From positions 124,001 to 188,000 of the forward strand of contig NZ_LXER01000022.1 in the NCBI RefSeq assembly GCF_001654925.1: a DNA stretch of 64,000 nt, given 5' to 3'. Of this stretch, positions 47,301-59,358 are shown piece by piece. The stretch's first letter is position 1; each line of letters begins with the position of its first letter. The DNA comes from Buttiauxella brennerae ATCC 51605. Its GTDB lineage: Bacteria > Pseudomonadota > Gammaproteobacteria > Enterobacterales > Enterobacteriaceae. Under the pieces are notes generated by a model that saw nothing but the letters and a program-made list of their open reading frames with translations, searched no databases and had not been told where the DNA came from. The translations under genes were made by a program, and so were the position numbers.

Positions 47301-48206
47301 AATGGCTGTTGGGTGGTTGTGGGTTTCAACTTTCATCAGGATATGCGCATCTTCCTGGTGATAGTCGTAGCGGCCCGCTTCGTGGTCGGCAAAGAAGCGC
47401 CCTACCTGTGAGCCTTCCATCACTGCGGCGTTATCTTTATAGGCAGATAACACGTAGTCAGGCGTTTTCTCGAAGGTGTTTTTAATCATTTTGAACAGCG
47501 ATTTAGGCTGCTCTACGCCGTCGATAATCCAGTCGGCGTTGAAAATTTTGTGGCGGCAATGTTCGGAGTTAGCCTGCGCGAACATATACAGCTCGATGTC
47601 GTTCGGGTTGCGACCCAGTTTAGTGAACGCATCCTGCAAGTAGTCGATTTCATCTTCTGCCAATGCAAGCCCTAAACGTATGTTGGCTTCAACCAGCGCT
47701 TCGCGGCCCTGCGTGAGCAGGTCAACACTTTGCACTGGAGCAGGTGTGTGATGAGAGAACAACTGCTGCGCATCCTCGAGCGAGCCAAATACGCTTTCCA
47801 TCATGCGATCATGCAGCAATGTGGCAACGTCCTGGCGCTGTGCGTCGGTCAGTTGGCTTGCAGTAACGTAATACGCCACACCGCGTTCGAGGCGCTTAAC
47901 TTTCGCCAAATCGCAGTTATGGGCAATATCAGTCGCTTTAGAGGACCAGGGTGAGATGGTACCAGGACGCGGCGTGACCAGAATCAGGTGGCCGGTCGGG
48001 GCATGGTCGGCAAGGGTTGGACCATATTTCAACAACCGTTGCAGGCGGGCGTGCTCTTCAGCGTCGAGCTGCGACTCGAGATCGGCAAAGTGAACATACT
48101 CGGCATAAATGTCGCTGACCGGAAGGTTGGCGTCATTAAAGCGGGTCAGTAATTTGTTAATACGAAATGCCGATAAAGCGGGCGAACCACGCAGAATTTC
48201 CATCAT
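44319..48206 (-). CDS. purL: Phosphoribosylformylglycinamidine synthase
   Basis: PurL catalyses the fourth step of purine synthesis: FGAR plus glutamine and ATP gives FGAM. The start ATG 48206 ([14 protein letters not shown]) gives 1,295 residues, identical in length to E. coli; a 49-codon upstream extension crosses the promoter and was rejected. The large FGAM-synthase domains contain [15 protein letters not shown] and the phosphate-binding GGAASSM. The C-terminal class I glutaminase has the nucleophile in [10 protein letters not shown] (about 1,135) and HGEGH. A PurR operator lies 90 bases upstream. Divergent from mltF. Confidence 0.99.
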   Translation of the reverse strand: MMEILRGSPALSAFRINKLLTRFNDANLPVSDIYAEYVHFADLESQLDAEEHARLQRLLKYGPTLADHAPTGHLILVTPRPGTISPWSSKATDIAHNCDLAKVKRLERGVAYYVTASQLTDAQRQDVATLLHDRMMESVFGSLEDAQQLFSHHTPAPVQSVDLLTQGREALVEANIRLGLALAEDEIDYLQDAFTKLGRNPNDIELYMFAQANSEHCRHKIFNADWIIDGVEQPKSLFKMIKNTFEKTPDYVLSAYKDNAAVMEGSQVGRFFADHEAGRYDYHQEDAHILMKVETHNHPTAISPWPGAATGSGGEIRDEGATGRGAKPKAGLVGFSVSNLRIPGFEQPWEEDFGKPDRIVTALDIMTDGPLGGAAFNNEFGRPALTGYFRTYEEKVNSHNGVELRGYHKPIMLAGGIGNIRADHVQKGEITVGAKLIVLGGPSMNIGLGGGAASSMASGQSDADLDFASVQRDNPEMERRCQEVIDRCWELGDDNPILFIHDVGAGGLSNAMPELVSDGGRGGRFELRDILNDEPGMSPLEVWCNESQERYVLAVAPDQLPLFDELCRRERAPYAVIGEATEEKHLALNDSHFNNQPIDMPLDVLLGKTPKMERNVETLKAKGDALDLRSITIADAVNRVLHLPTVAEKTFLVTIGDRSVTGMVARDQMVGPWQIPVANCAVTTASLDSYYGEAMSLGERAPVALLDFAASGRLAVGEALTNIAATQIGALNRIKLSANWMSAAGHPGEDAGLYEAVKAVGEELCPILGLTIPVGKDSMSMKTRWQEGTEQREMTSPLSLVITAFARVEDVRRTVTPQLHTEDNALLLIDLGAGHNALGATALSQVYRQLGDKPADVRSAEQLKGFFNAIQALVAEQKLLAYHDRSDGGLLVTLAEMAFAGHCGVEADIATLGNDHLAALFNEELGAVIQVKAADRAAVEKTLAEHGLAECVHFLGKAVTGDRFTLTADKHAVFSESRTTLRLWWAETTWQMQRLRDNPDCADQEHEAKANDNDPGLNVKLSFDIKADIAAPFIATGARPKVAVLREQGVNSHIEMAAAFHRAGFDAIDVHMSDLLAGRRGLEDFQALVACGGFSYGDVLGAGEGWAKSILFNSRVRDEFETFFHRPQSLALGVCNGCQMMSNLRELIPGSDLWPRFVRNHSDRFEARFSLVEVTSSPSLLLQGMVGSHMPIAVSHGEGHVEVRDAAHLAALESKGLVALRFIDNFGKVTQNYPANPNGSPNGITAVTNESGRVTIMMPHPERVFRTVSNSWHPAEWGEDSPWMRIFRNARKQLG

Positions 48207-48295
48207 CAAAGATCTCTCGTCTTCGAAACGCCAGGGGGACGCTTCAGTGGGCGCAAGGGGAAAACGGGCGCCATTATAGATAATCCGCCGCCGTG

Positions 48296-48311
48296 ACGAA
48301 ACCGTTTGCGT
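48296..48311 (-). promoter_or_regulatory. PurR operator upstream of purL
   Basis: The minus-strand 16-mer ACGCAAACGGTTTCGT matches the PurR consensus ACGCAAACGTTTTCGT at all but one position. It is about 90 bases upstream of the purL start codon, where purine repression of purL is expected. Confidence 0.88.
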
Positions 48312-48476
48312 ATAAATAAACGGATTAGTTTTCATTGGCGATATTTTAATCATTAATATTGAAAAAGTTGCACAGTGGCGTTTTGTTAAGCAAAATGCGC
48401 CACATCACTTCGTAGAACCTCTATTTTTGAAGCCTGTTGTTAGCGAAAACTCGACGCACCGCAGAAGATTAACTAT

Positions 48477-50439
<1,963 letters not shown>

Positions 50440-50479
50440 TTAGGGCGCGCATTATACACAGTCGTTATGTCAGACGGAA

Positions 50480-51118
50480 TTATTCGAGCTGCTGCAACTG
50501 GCCCTGTGGCGTCACCCGCCAACGGTGCTGGCAAAAATAGAGTAGTGGGTTGTCCTGATTGCTGTCGCTGTAGCCGCTATAGAGTTGTAGTGGCGTGCCG
50601 ATTTGCTGTTCCAGCTGTGAGACTTTTTCATGCCCAAGGCAGCGTAATGTGAGCACCCACCCACCGTGGGAACGCTTGATTTGGCTGGCAATCAGCTTCA
50701 CTTTCGGTAACCAGGGCGTATCGAAATAAACCTGCTGAACAAGCGGTTGCGGTGAGCCAGTAATCAGCCAGACATCAGCATCGGAGCTGGTCAGGTAGTC
50801 GGTAAGGCGCTGCTGCACAACCGGAAAGGCGGTGACTTCGCCCCGAAACCAGGTGACGAAGTTTGCTTCCAGCTCTTTGAGGCGCTTTTCACTGTGGCCG
50901 AAAGTCGCGCCCCACAGCAACAGGCTCATCGGCCAGCGGGCGGCACGCCCTTTAATCAGCAACGTGCCCCCGATCACCGGCAAAAGCGGGATGACAAGTA
51001 ACAGATTGAGTGGTTGATGGCGCAGCAGGTAGCGCAAGAAGCTGCCAAACATATCCTGCTGATGCAGCGTGCCATCTAAATCGAAAAATACTACCCGACG
51101 CTCACTCTGAGTTGCCAA
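50480..51118 (-). CDS. pgpC: Phosphatidylglycerophosphatase C
   Basis: PgpC dephosphorylates phosphatidylglycerophosphate to phosphatidylglycerol at the inner membrane. The 212-residue protein is a HAD phosphatase with the DxDGT motif at the start (VVFFDLDGTLHQQD), a hydrophobic membrane-associated segment (about 37-55) and the later HAD motifs LITGSPQPL and GYSDSNQDNPLL. The start is a TTG at 51118 with a GAGGAG RBS inside the end of murP. The 3-base spacing places pgpC in an operon with murQ-murP, unlike E. coli. Confidence 0.93.
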   Translation of the reverse strand: MATQSERRVVFFDLDGTLHQQDMFGSFLRYLLRHQPLNLLLVIPLLPVIGGTLLIKGRAARWPMSLLLWGATFGHSEKRLKELEANFVTWFRGEVTAFPVVQQRLTDYLTSSDADVWLITGSPQPLVQQVYFDTPWLPKVKLIASQIKRSHGGWVLTLRCLGHEKVSQLEQQIGTPLQLYSGYSDSNQDNPLLYFCQHRWRVTPQGQLQQLE

Positions 51119-51121
51119 ACG

Positions 51122-52489
51122 TTACTCCTCTGGATCGTTAAAGCCCATAAACCATGTAAATAAGAACCCGGCGATGACCGCTATCAGAAAGCCTAACAGA
51201 TAGAGCATCACTTTTCCGGTAACAATGGTTAATGCCAATGGTAAACCTGAAATTCCGAAGGTGATAACCGTCGCCACTTTCCAGTAACTGATCAGCGCCC
51301 CGCCAACCGCACCACCCAAACACGCGCCGATAAACGGCTTGCCCAGCGGTAAAGTCACACCAAAAATGAGCGGTTCGCCAATACCCAGCAGCCCTACCGG
51401 CAACGCCCCTTTGATAAGTTTTTTCAGGCGCTGATTGCGCGTTTTCATGAAGACCGCGATGGCCGCCCCCACTTGCCCGACTCCTGCCATGGCCAGAATG
51501 GGCAGCAATGCGTTCTGGCCATGAGTCTGGATTAGCTCGACATGAATGGGCACCAACCCCTGATGCAAACCGGAAAGCACCAACGGCAAGAATGCACCGG
51601 AAAGCACTGCACCAACCACCAGGCCACCTTTGTCGATTGCCATTGTTGCGCCGTGAGCAATCGCATCAGAAATCAGGCCACCTAACGGCTGCAAAGCAAC
51701 AATCGCAATCGACGCGGTAATGAGCGTCGTCAGAAGCGGATTGAGGATCAGTTCAATCGAACCAGGCAACAACTTGCGTAACCGTCTTTCAATCCAGCAC
51801 ATCAACGCAACCACCAGCAACACAGCGATAACCCCGCCACGGCCAGGCTGGAGGTTTTCACCAAACAGGTGGATTTGCGCCAGTTGTGGGCTGGAAAGTA
51901 TCCCCGCCATCACACCGCCCATCGCCATCGAGCCACCGAATACTTTGGCGGCATTGACGCCGACCAGAATATTCATAATAGCAAACACCGCACTACCGAA
52001 GATGGCGAGCAAGCCGAGAATGTTCGGGTATTGGGTGGCAAGGTCACCCACAATATCCGGGCGTTTGAGGATATTAATAATCCCGGTAATCAGCCCGGAA
52101 GCGATAAAAGCAGGAATCAATGGAATAAAGACGTTTGCCAGTTTACGCAGCGCTTCGCTCATCGGCGCCTGGTAACGCGCTTTGGCCTGAGCCTTATTCT
52201 GCGCGATATCGTCTTCTGCTGTGATGACCTGCCCGCTGCTTTGCAGCAGCTCACGCATGGCATCCACCACTTGTGCGGCACGCCCTGGCCCGACAATCAG
52301 CTGATGCTGCTGGCCCTGTTTCACATAGCCGCTGACACCTGGCAGTTTTTTCAGACCAGCAATATCCAGCAGGCCATCGTCATTCACTTCTACCCGCACG
52401 CGGGTCATACAGTTTTCGAGACGGGCGATGTTTGCCTGCCCACCGATGCCAAGCAAAATCTCACTGGCCAGAGCCGCTGTCTTATCCAT
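51122..52489 (-). CDS. murP: PTS EIIBC component, MurP-like (N-acetylmuramic acid)
   Basis: MurP imports and phosphorylates N-acetylmuramic acid, using Crr as the EIIA donor. The 455-residue protein has an N-terminal EIIB domain with phospho-cysteine C27 (ENCMTRVRV), a linker, and a glucose-superfamily EIIC domain with about ten helices (GAVLSGAFLPLVLSGLHQGLVPI; GIGEPLIFGVTLPLG). There is no EIIA domain. E. coli MurP is 474 residues. Its place 12 bases after murQ, the MurNAc-6-P etherase, is the main support for the MurNAc assignment. Confidence 0.9.
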   Translation of the reverse strand: MDKTAALASEILLGIGGQANIARLENCMTRVRVEVNDDGLLDIAGLKKLPGVSGYVKQGQQHQLIVGPGRAAQVVDAMRELLQSSGQVITAEDDIAQNKAQAKARYQAPMSEALRKLANVFIPLIPAFIASGLITGIINILKRPDIVGDLATQYPNILGLLAIFGSAVFAIMNILVGVNAAKVFGGSMAMGGVMAGILSSPQLAQIHLFGENLQPGRGGVIAVLLVVALMCWIERRLRKLLPGSIELILNPLLTTLITASIAIVALQPLGGLISDAIAHGATMAIDKGGLVVGAVLSGAFLPLVLSGLHQGLVPIHVELIQTHGQNALLPILAMAGVGQVGAAIAVFMKTRNQRLKKLIKGALPVGLLGIGEPLIFGVTLPLGKPFIGACLGGAVGGALISYWKVATVITFGISGLPLALTIVTGKVMLYLLGFLIAVIAGFLFTWFMGFNDPEE

Positions 52490-52501
52490 GATTCAATACC
52501 T

Positions 52502-53392
52502 TTATTTTAAGGCGCAGCGGAGATAACCGTGGCTATCTGCCAGGCGCACTTGCGCAGTTTGAGCATCAACACCGGTGAGTAGCATGAGAATGGCGGGCTT
52601 AACTTCATAATCCGTTTGTTTCAGGGCGTTTTCTGCGTCTTCACGGCAGGCACCGGTCGCTTCAACAACAATACGGCAGGCGCGGTCTACCAGCTTGATA
52701 TTGGTGGCTTTCATGTCCACCATCAGATTCTGGTACACCTTGCCCAGTTTGACCATCGCGCCTGTGGAAATCATATTCAGCACCAGCTTCTGCGCAGTGC
52801 CTGATTTCAGACGAGTAGAACCGGTCAACGCTTCCGGGCCTACGACCGGAGAAATGGCAATTTCAGCTTCCAGCGCAATAGCGGAACCCGGGTTACAGGA
52901 AATAGCGGCAGTACGGCAACCCAGGTTACGGGCATAACGCAGGCCACCAATGACGTATGGCGTACGGCCTGAGGCAGCAAGCCCAACCACCATATCGTTA
53001 ACCGTCAGGTCTAACGCTTTCAGGTCGTCTTCACCCAATTGCTGATTGTCTTCAGCACCTTCGACCGCTTTCAGCAATGCCCCAGGACCTCCGGCAATTA
53101 AACCTATCACCAGACCGTGTGGCACACCAAATGTGGGTGGGCATTCGGAGGCATCCAGAACGCCAAGACGCCCACTGGTTCCGGCTCCCATATAAATCAA
53201 ACGCCCACCCGCTTTCAGTGATTCGGCAGCGGCATCTACCGCCAGGGCCACTTCCGGTAGTGTTTTTTCGACCGCACCGGCTACCAGCGCATCCTGCTGG
53301 TTAAAGCGTTCGACCATCGCGAGCGTTGAGAGGCAATCGAGATCCATTGTTTGTGGATTACGAGTTTCAGAAACGAGTGAGCCAAGATTCAT
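52502..53392 (-). CDS. murQ: N-acetylmuramic acid 6-phosphate etherase
   Basis: MurQ cleaves MurNAc-6-P to GlcNAc-6-P and D-lactate, feeding cell-wall sugar recycling into the Nag pathway. The 296-residue SIS-domain enzyme has the signature [19 protein letters not shown] (catalytic E83) and VEGAED (E111, the second catalytic position). It ends with a UBA-like helical tail. Two adjacent ATGs exist (53395 and 53392); the AAAGG RBS fits the second better. It is the first gene of murQ-murP-pgpC and divergent from yfhH. Confidence 0.95.
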   Translation of the reverse strand: MNLGSLVSETRNPQTMDLDCLSTLAMVERFNQQDALVAGAVEKTLPEVALAVDAAAESLKAGGRLIYMGAGTSGRLGVLDASECPPTFGVPHGLVIGLIAGGPGALLKAVEGAEDNQQLGEDDLKALDLTVNDMVVGLAASGRTPYVIGGLRYARNLGCRTAAISCNPGSAIALEAEIAISPVVGPEALTGSTRLKSGTAQKLVLNMISTGAMVKLGKVYQNLMVDMKATNIKLVDRACRIVVEATGACREDAENALKQTDYEVKPAILMLLTGVDAQTAQVRLADSHGYLRCALK

Positions 53393-53424
53393 CATGCACC
53401 TTTGAATATTTAATTCCTTACAGT

Positions 53425-53439
53425 TTCCATATAATGGAA
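53425..53439. promoter_or_regulatory. Palindrome in the murQ-yfhH divergent gap, candidate RpiR-type operator
   Basis: TTCCAT-ATA-ATGGAA is a perfect inverted repeat. A related half (GGAAT...ATTCA) follows at 53436-53450, and a second small palindrome CGTAATTTACG occurs at 53461-53471. These lie between murQ and the divergent RpiR-family gene, where an autoregulated operator would be expected. Binding is not demonstrated. Confidence 0.4.
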
Positions 53440-53518
53440 TATAAAATTCATTCAGGCGAGCGTAATTTACGTTATTATGGAGCGGCTCACATTATTGACC
53501 CGGCAGACTGGAGAGGAC

Positions 53519-54367
53519 ATGAACTGTTTACTGCGTATTCGAAGCCGCTACTCAACGCTTGCACAGAGTGACCGTAAACTGGCCGACTTTCTGCTGGAGA
53601 AACCCGACTACGCCCGTCATTTAAGTTCACAACAGCTGGCGGCAGAGGCCGGAGTGAGCCAGTCGAGCGTGGTGAAATTCTCCCAAAAACTGGGGTTCAA
53701 AGGCTTTCCGGCCCTGAAACTCGCCATCAGTGAAGCTCTCGCCAGCGGCCAGCAATCACAATCAGTTCCGGTGCATAATCTTATTCTGGGTGACGATCCG
53801 CTGCGCCTGGTGGGTGAGAAGCTGATCAAAGATAATATGGCGGCGATGCATGCAACGCTGGACGTCAACAGCGAAGAAAAGCTGCTGGCGAGCGTGAACA
53901 TGCTGCGCAATGCGCGACGCGTACTGCTGGTAGGCATTGGCGCATCCGGGCTGGTTGCCAAGAACTTTGCCTGGAAGCTGATGAAAATCGGCATTAACGC
54001 GGTGGCTGAGCAAGACATGCATGCGCTACTTGCGACGGCGCAAGCCTCAAGCAGTGACGATGTGTTACTGGCGATTTCCTATTCTGGTGAACGGCGTGAG
54101 ATAAACCTCGCCGCCGATGAAACCCTGCGCACCGGGGCAAAGATCCTCGCCATCACAGGCTTTACACCCAATGCGTTACAGCAGCGAGCGACGCTCTGCC
54201 TGTACACCATCGCCGAAGAACAGGCGACGCGAAGTGCGGCGATTTCATCCACCAGCGCGCAAATGATGTTAACCGATTTGTTGTTTATGGCTTTGGTTCA
54301 AAGGGATCTGGAACATGCACCGGGGCGCATTCGCCACAGTGAAGCTCTGGTAAAAAAACTGGTTTGA
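53519..54367 (+). CDS. yfhH: RpiR/MurR-family regulator YfhH
   Basis: The 282-residue protein has the RpiR HTH domain (about 1-77; LSSQQLAAEAGVSQSSVVKFSQ) and a SIS domain (about 125-260; VLLVGIGASGLVAKN, LLAISYSGERREINL). It is the ortholog of E. coli YfhH, which has no established target; length identical. Here it is divergent from murQ-murP-pgpC, so I infer it regulates MurNAc use, as MurR does in E. coli. Start ATG 53519 follows GAGAGG; a 14-codon upstream extension was rejected. Confidence 0.92.
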   Translation: MNCLLRIRSRYSTLAQSDRKLADFLLEKPDYARHLSSQQLAAEAGVSQSSVVKFSQKLGFKGFPALKLAISEALASGQQSQSVPVHNLILGDDPLRLVGEKLIKDNMAAMHATLDVNSEEKLLASVNMLRNARRVLLVGIGASGLVAKNFAWKLMKIGINAVAEQDMHALLATAQASSSDDVLLAISYSGERREINLAADETLRTGAKILAITGFTPNALQQRATLCLYTIAEEQATRSAAISSTSAQMMLTDLLFMALVQRDLEHAPGRIRHSEALVKKLV

Positions 54368-54422
54368 TGCGGGATTGGGCGTATAATGCCCGCCCTGTTT
54401 CTGATGTTATCGAGATTTCCCC

Positions 54423-54683
54423 ATGGCGCTACTTATCACTAAAAAATGTATCAACTGCGATATGTGCGAGCCGGAGTGCCCGAACGAGGCAATTTCCATG
54501 GGTGACAGCATTTACGAGATCAATACCGATCGCTGTACCGAGTGCGTCGGGCATTACGAAACGCCAACCTGCCAGAAAGTTTGCCCGATTCCAAATACCA
54601 TCATCAGCGATCCGGCGCATATTGAGAACGAAGAGCAACTGTGGGACAAGTTTGTTCAGTTGCATCACGCCGATAAACTTTAA
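54423..54683 (+). CDS. yfhL: YfhL-type 2[4Fe-4S] ferredoxin
   Basis: This 86-residue ferredoxin has two [4Fe-4S] motifs: C9-xx-C12-xx-C15-xxx-C19 ([12 protein letters not shown]) and C38-xx-C41-x8-C50-xxx-C54, the longer spacing being typical of the Alvin/YfhL group. These are low-potential electron carriers; the physiological partner is not clear. It is 55 bases downstream of yfhH on the same strand. Its 3' end overlaps the convergent acpS by 4 bases. Confidence 0.96.
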   Translation: MALLITKKCINCDMCEPECPNEAISMGDSIYEINTDRCTECVGHYETPTCQKVCPIPNTIISDPAHIENEEQLWDKFVQLHHADKL

Positions 54684-55060
54684 TTCTCGATGATCACAGT
54701 CGCGCAAGCGTAATGCCGTTCGTCGGCAAGCGTAACGTGTACTGAGCGCACGCCCATTCTTTGCGCCACTCGCTCTGCCTCTTCCCAGAAACGTAGCTGC
54801 GGCTTACCCAAAGGATCGTTAAACACTTCGAACTGGTTAAATGCCAGTCCGTTGCGGATCCCGGTGCCAAATGCTTTAGCCGCCGCTTCTTTTACCGCAA
54901 AACGTTTAGCGAGAAAGCGCACCGGTTGCTGGTGCGCCTGGTATTGCAGCCATTCATTGGCACTCAGCACGCGCTTTGCCAGACGGTCGCCGGAACGCGA
55001 GATAACGCCTTCAATGCGCGCTATCTCTACGATGTCGGTGCCAAGGCCAAGAATCGCCAT
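54680..55060 (-). CDS. acpS: Holo-[acyl-carrier-protein] synthase
   Basis: AcpS transfers phosphopantetheine from CoA to apo-ACP, an essential step for fatty acid synthesis. The 126-residue protein (as in E. coli) has the family motifs [13 protein letters not shown] (metal ligand D9) and [15 protein letters not shown] (E58). Its start codon shares one base with the pdxJ stop (TAATG-type overlap), giving translational coupling. Confidence 0.98.
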   Translation of the reverse strand: MAILGLGTDIVEIARIEGVISRSGDRLAKRVLSANEWLQYQAHQQPVRFLAKRFAVKEAAAKAFGTGIRNGLAFNQFEVFNDPLGKPQLRFWEEAERVAQRMGVRSVHVTLADERHYACATVIIEN

Positions 55061-55791
55061 TAGCTACGAGCTTCCTGCATCAGGCGTTTCATTTCTGCAA
55101 CCGCCTCTTTCAAGCCACTCATCACCGCACGGCCAATAATCGCGTGACCAATGTTCAGCTCATGCATTTCTGGCAGGCGAGCAATAGCTTTCACGTTGTG
55201 ATAAGTCAGACCGTGTCCGGCATTCACTTTCAGGCCTTTGCCAGCGGCGTAAGTGGCAGCTTCGGCAATACGTGCCAGTTCTTTGGCCTGAGTCGCTTCG
55301 TCTTTGGCATCAGCGTAACAGCCCGTGTGGATTTCGATATAGGGCGCACCAACGGCAACCGCAGCATCAATTTGTGCGTGGTCGGCATCAATAAACAGGG
55401 AAACCAGAATGCCGGCGTCGGCCAGACGTTTGCAGGCATCACGCATTTTATCCAGCTGGCCTGCTACATCGAGACCACCTTCTGTGGTCACTTCCTGGCG
55501 TTTTTCTGGCACCAGGCAGCAGAAGTGCGGTTTGGTTTCGCAAGCGATACCAATCATCTCTTCGGTAACAGCCATTTCCAGATTCATACGAGTGTCGAGG
55601 GTCTGACGCAGGATGCGCACGTCACGGTCGGTAATGTGACGACGATCTTCACGCAGGTGAACCGTAATACCGTCTGCTCCAGCCTGCTCGCAGATAAATG
55701 CAGCCTGTACAGGATCAGGATATGCCGTGCCACGCGCGTTACGAAGCGTTGCGATGTGATCGATGTTTACGCCTAACAGTAATTCAGCCAT
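55060..55791 (-). CDS. pdxJ: Pyridoxine 5'-phosphate synthase
   Basis: PdxJ condenses 1-deoxyxylulose 5-phosphate and 3-amino-2-oxopropyl phosphate into pyridoxine 5'-phosphate, the last ring-forming step of vitamin B6 synthesis. The 243-residue TIM-barrel protein starts [21 protein letters not shown] and contains the active-site strands HLREDRRHI and [11 protein letters not shown]. It is coupled to acpS and 76 bases downstream of recO. Confidence 0.98.
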   Translation of the reverse strand: MAELLLGVNIDHIATLRNARGTAYPDPVQAAFICEQAGADGITVHLREDRRHITDRDVRILRQTLDTRMNLEMAVTEEMIGIACETKPHFCCLVPEKRQEVTTEGGLDVAGQLDKMRDACKRLADAGILVSLFIDADHAQIDAAVAVGAPYIEIHTGCYADAKDEATQAKELARIAEAATYAAGKGLKVNAGHGLTYHNVKAIARLPEMHELNIGHAIIGRAVMSGLKEAVAEMKRLMQEARS

Positions 55792-55867
55792 GCCTTTCCT
55801 CGGGTTCAGAACGGTTTGAGTTCAGGCAGTTTACACCGGGTATGGAAAGCGTGGCTACGGGCAGGCG

Positions 55868-56605
55868 TTATTGCGGGTCTTGCGGAGATTTAAGTGGTCG
55901 AATTTTGGGCACAAACTGGCGGAATAATTCGCGGCTTTTAAGGGGTTTACCACCCAGATAGGGTTTCAGGGCCATGCGGGTAAAACGTTTAGCGGCACGC
56001 AGCGTGGCAACATCAGGAAACTCACGGTTAGCAAGTGCTTTCAATTCATGACCGGTAAAGCTGTTGTTATCTACCACAAGGCTTGCGATAAACCCTTTTT
56101 CTTCACGGTATCGATAGGTCATGGAGTCACTAACTTCTTCACCGCTTCCCGCGCAGTGGAGGAAATCCACGCCATAACCCAGATGCCCAAGCAGGGCTAA
56201 TTCAAAACGGCGTAAAGCCGGTTCGGGTGAACCGTTGATTCCCGCGAGGGCCTGAATACAGTGGAGATAATCGAAGAATAATTCTGAAAAGCGCGTTTCG
56301 TCTTCCAGCACACGTGAAATCAGTTCATTCACATATAAGCCGCTGTAAAGTCCGATACCACTTAGAGGAAGTGCCAGTGAGACAGCTTCGGCGCTACGCA
56401 GTGTTTTGACTTCACCACGCCCGCCCCAGCGAACCAGCAAGGGGGTAAAGGGCTGTAACGTCCCTTTGAGGTTGGAGCGTCGAGAGCGAGCGCCTTTCGC
56501 AATTAAACGAACGCGCCCGGACTCTTCAGAAAAAAGATCAAGCAGAAGGCTGGTTTCGCTCCAGGGGCGACTATGCAGGACAAAAGCCCGTTGCCAGCCT
56601 TCCAT
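55868..56605 (-). CDS. recO: DNA repair protein RecO
   Basis: RecO loads RecA onto SSB-coated gapped DNA in the RecFOR pathway. The 245-residue protein has the N-terminal OB fold ([25 protein letters not shown]) and the helical C-terminal domain. The zinc cysteines of some family members are not evident, as is normal for enterobacterial RecO. It is 4 bases downstream of era, as in E. coli. Confidence 0.97.
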   Translation of the reverse strand: MEGWQRAFVLHSRPWSETSLLLDLFSEESGRVRLIAKGARSRRSNLKGTLQPFTPLLVRWGGRGEVKTLRSAEAVSLALPLSGIGLYSGLYVNELISRVLEDETRFSELFFDYLHCIQALAGINGSPEPALRRFELALLGHLGYGVDFLHCAGSGEEVSDSMTYRYREEKGFIASLVVDNNSFTGHELKALANREFPDVATLRAAKRFTRMALKPYLGGKPLKSRELFRQFVPKIRPLKSPQDPQ

Positions 56606-56609
56606 TGTC

Positions 56610-57517
56610 TTATTTCAAATCGTCGGTATAACCCAGGCTACGCAGTGCGCGTTCATCGTCTGCCCAACCGGATTTCACCTTAACCCACAGTTCCAGGTGG
56701 ATTTTGGCTTCGAACATCTCTTCCATGTCTTTACGGGCTTCGATGCCGATGGTTTTGATCTTGGAGCCTTTGTTGCCGATCACCATCTTCTTCTGGCCTT
56801 CACGTTCAACCAGAATCAGACCGTTGATGTCAAAACCGCCACGGGCGTTAGCCACGAATTGCTCGATTTCAACCGTTACGGAATATGGCAGTTCTGCACC
56901 CAGGAAACGCATCAGTTTTTCACGGATGATTTCTGACGCCATGAAACGCTGTGAACGGTCCGTGATGTAATCTTCCGGGAAGTGGTGAGTCGCTTCTGGC
57001 AGACGTTTACGCACGATGCTCGCGATAGTGTCCACATTCATACCGTGTTCCGCAGAAATCGGCACGATGTCGAGGAAGTTCATCTGGTTGCCGAGGAATT
57101 GCAGATGCGGCAACAGAACGCCTTTATCCTGAACGTTATCAACTTTGTTGACCGCAAGGATAACCGGCGCGCGAGCGTCACGCAGTTTGTTGAGCACCAT
57201 CTCATCGTCGGCGGTCCACTTCGTGCCTTCAACAACGAAGATAACTAGCTCAACATCACCGATGGAGCTGCTTGCAGCTTTGTTCATCAGGCGGTTGATG
57301 GCGCGCTTTTCTTCCATATGCAGCCCCGGGGTATCGACGTAAATCGCCTGATACGGGCCTTCAGTATGGATACCCATAATGCGGTGACGGGTAGTCTGCG
57401 CTTTACGGGAAGTGATAGAGATTTTTTGCCCAAGCAACTGGTTTAGCAGCGTGGATTTGCCGACATTCGGGCGACCAACGATGGCCACGAATCCGCAAAA
57501 GGTTTGTTCTTCGCTCA

Positions 57518-57518
<1 letters not shown>
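56610..57518 (-). CDS. era: GTPase Era
   Basis: Era is an essential GTPase that binds 16S rRNA near its 3' end during 30S assembly. The 302-residue protein (E. coli 301) has G1 GRPNVGKS at 15-22, G3 DTPG, G4 NKVD and a C-terminal KH domain ([21 protein letters not shown]). The start overlaps the rnc stop by one base, the usual coupling in the rnc-era-recO operon. Confidence 0.98.
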
Positions 57519-58228
<710 letters not shown>

Positions 58229-58280
58229 TCAGCACACGGAACAGACCTGAAAAAGAGAACCAACGCTGTTTCGTTTGCCG

Positions 58281-58352
58281 TGGCTCCTCAGAGAGGAGCC
58301 AACCTTAATACGGGGGGATATTCTATAGATAACGACGTGGAAAGTCGTTATC
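58281..58352 (-). promoter_or_regulatory. Structured rnc leader with two stem-loops (RNase III autoregulation)
   Basis: The 171-base gap between lepB and rnc contains two strong hairpins in the rnc leader. 58328-58352 has a 9-bp perfect stem (GATAACGAC...GTCGTTATC) and 58281-58301 has an 8- to 10-bp stem (TGGCTCCTC...GAGGAGCCA). In E. coli RNase III cleaves a stem-loop in this leader to destabilise its own operon mRNA. The position and symmetry fit, but the cleavage site is not shown here. Confidence 0.7.
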
Positions 58353-58369
58353 TGAATGGATTTAATTGA

Positions 58370-59344
58370 TCAATGAATTCCGCCAATACGACTTAAACGA
58401 ACACCCGTTGGCCATTCACCTTCTTGTTTCTCGAAACTCATCCAGATAGTGGTCGCTTTACCGACCAGATTTGCCTCAGGAACAAAGCCCCAATAACGGC
58501 TGTCAGCGCTGTTATCGCGGTTATCACCCATCATGAAGTAATGGCCCGGTGGCACAATCCAGGTAGCAAGCTGCTGGCCTGGTTGCTGGTAGTACATCCC
58601 AACCTGATCCTGTGCGACTGGCACAGTCAGGATACGATGAGTCACGTCACCCAGCGTTTCTTTACGCTCAGACAGACGGATACCGCCTTCTTTGGTCTGG
58701 TTTTGCGGCAACTCGAAGAAACCAGAGTTTGCTTCACCGCCGTTACGACGCGCAAAAGTCTGCACAAAATCACTTGGCTCTACGTTGCTGTAAGTGATTG
58801 GCAGCGCGTTATCACATGCCTGGCCAGAACTACAATTTGGCTGAACAGTGACTTCTTTTGCGACAGGATCGTAGCTGACGCGATCGCCCGGTAAACCGAC
58901 AGTACGCTTGATGTAATCCAGACGGGGATCTTCAGGATATTTAAACACCACAATATCGCCACGTTTTGGATGACCCGTTTCAATGAGCGTTTTCTGGTAA
59001 ATCGGGTCTTTAATGCCGTAAGCAAATTTCTCCACCAGAATAAAATCGCCAATTAATAACGTTGGCATCATTGATCCTGATGGGATCTGGAACGGTTCAT
59101 AAATGAATGAACGCACGACCAGGACAATAGCGAGCACCGGGAATACGGATGCCCCCGTTTCTAACCAACCTGGCTTAGGCGCCACTTTTTTTAGCATTTT
59201 GCTATCAAGTGCATCACCAGTGGCAGCTTGCGCTGCCGCCTGTTTTTCATGACGCTTTGGCGCAAAGATAAATTTATCAATACACCATAAAAGGCCCGTT
59301 ACCAGCGTCGCTATCACGAGGATTAGCGCAAACATATTCGCCAT
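58370..59344 (-). CDS. lepB: Signal peptidase I
   Basis: LepB removes signal peptides from exported proteins at the periplasmic face of the inner membrane. The 324-residue protein (as in E. coli) has two N-terminal membrane helices (about 4-22 and 62-78). The catalytic S91 lies in PSGSMMPTL and K146 in YIKRTVGLPGD; the family box GDNRDNSADSRYWG is also present. It is 14 bases downstream of lepA. Confidence 0.98.
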   Translation of the reverse strand: MANMFALILVIATLVTGLLWCIDKFIFAPKRHEKQAAAQAATGDALDSKMLKKVAPKPGWLETGASVFPVLAIVLVVRSFIYEPFQIPSGSMMPTLLIGDFILVEKFAYGIKDPIYQKTLIETGHPKRGDIVVFKYPEDPRLDYIKRTVGLPGDRVSYDPVAKEVTVQPNCSSGQACDNALPITYSNVEPSDFVQTFARRNGGEANSGFFELPQNQTKEGGIRLSERKETLGDVTHRILTVPVAQDQVGMYYQQPGQQLATWIVPPGHYFMMGDNRDNSADSRYWGFVPEANLVGKATTIWMSFEKQEGEWPTGVRLSRIGGIH

Positions 59345-59358
59345 GCCAACTCCTTAAT

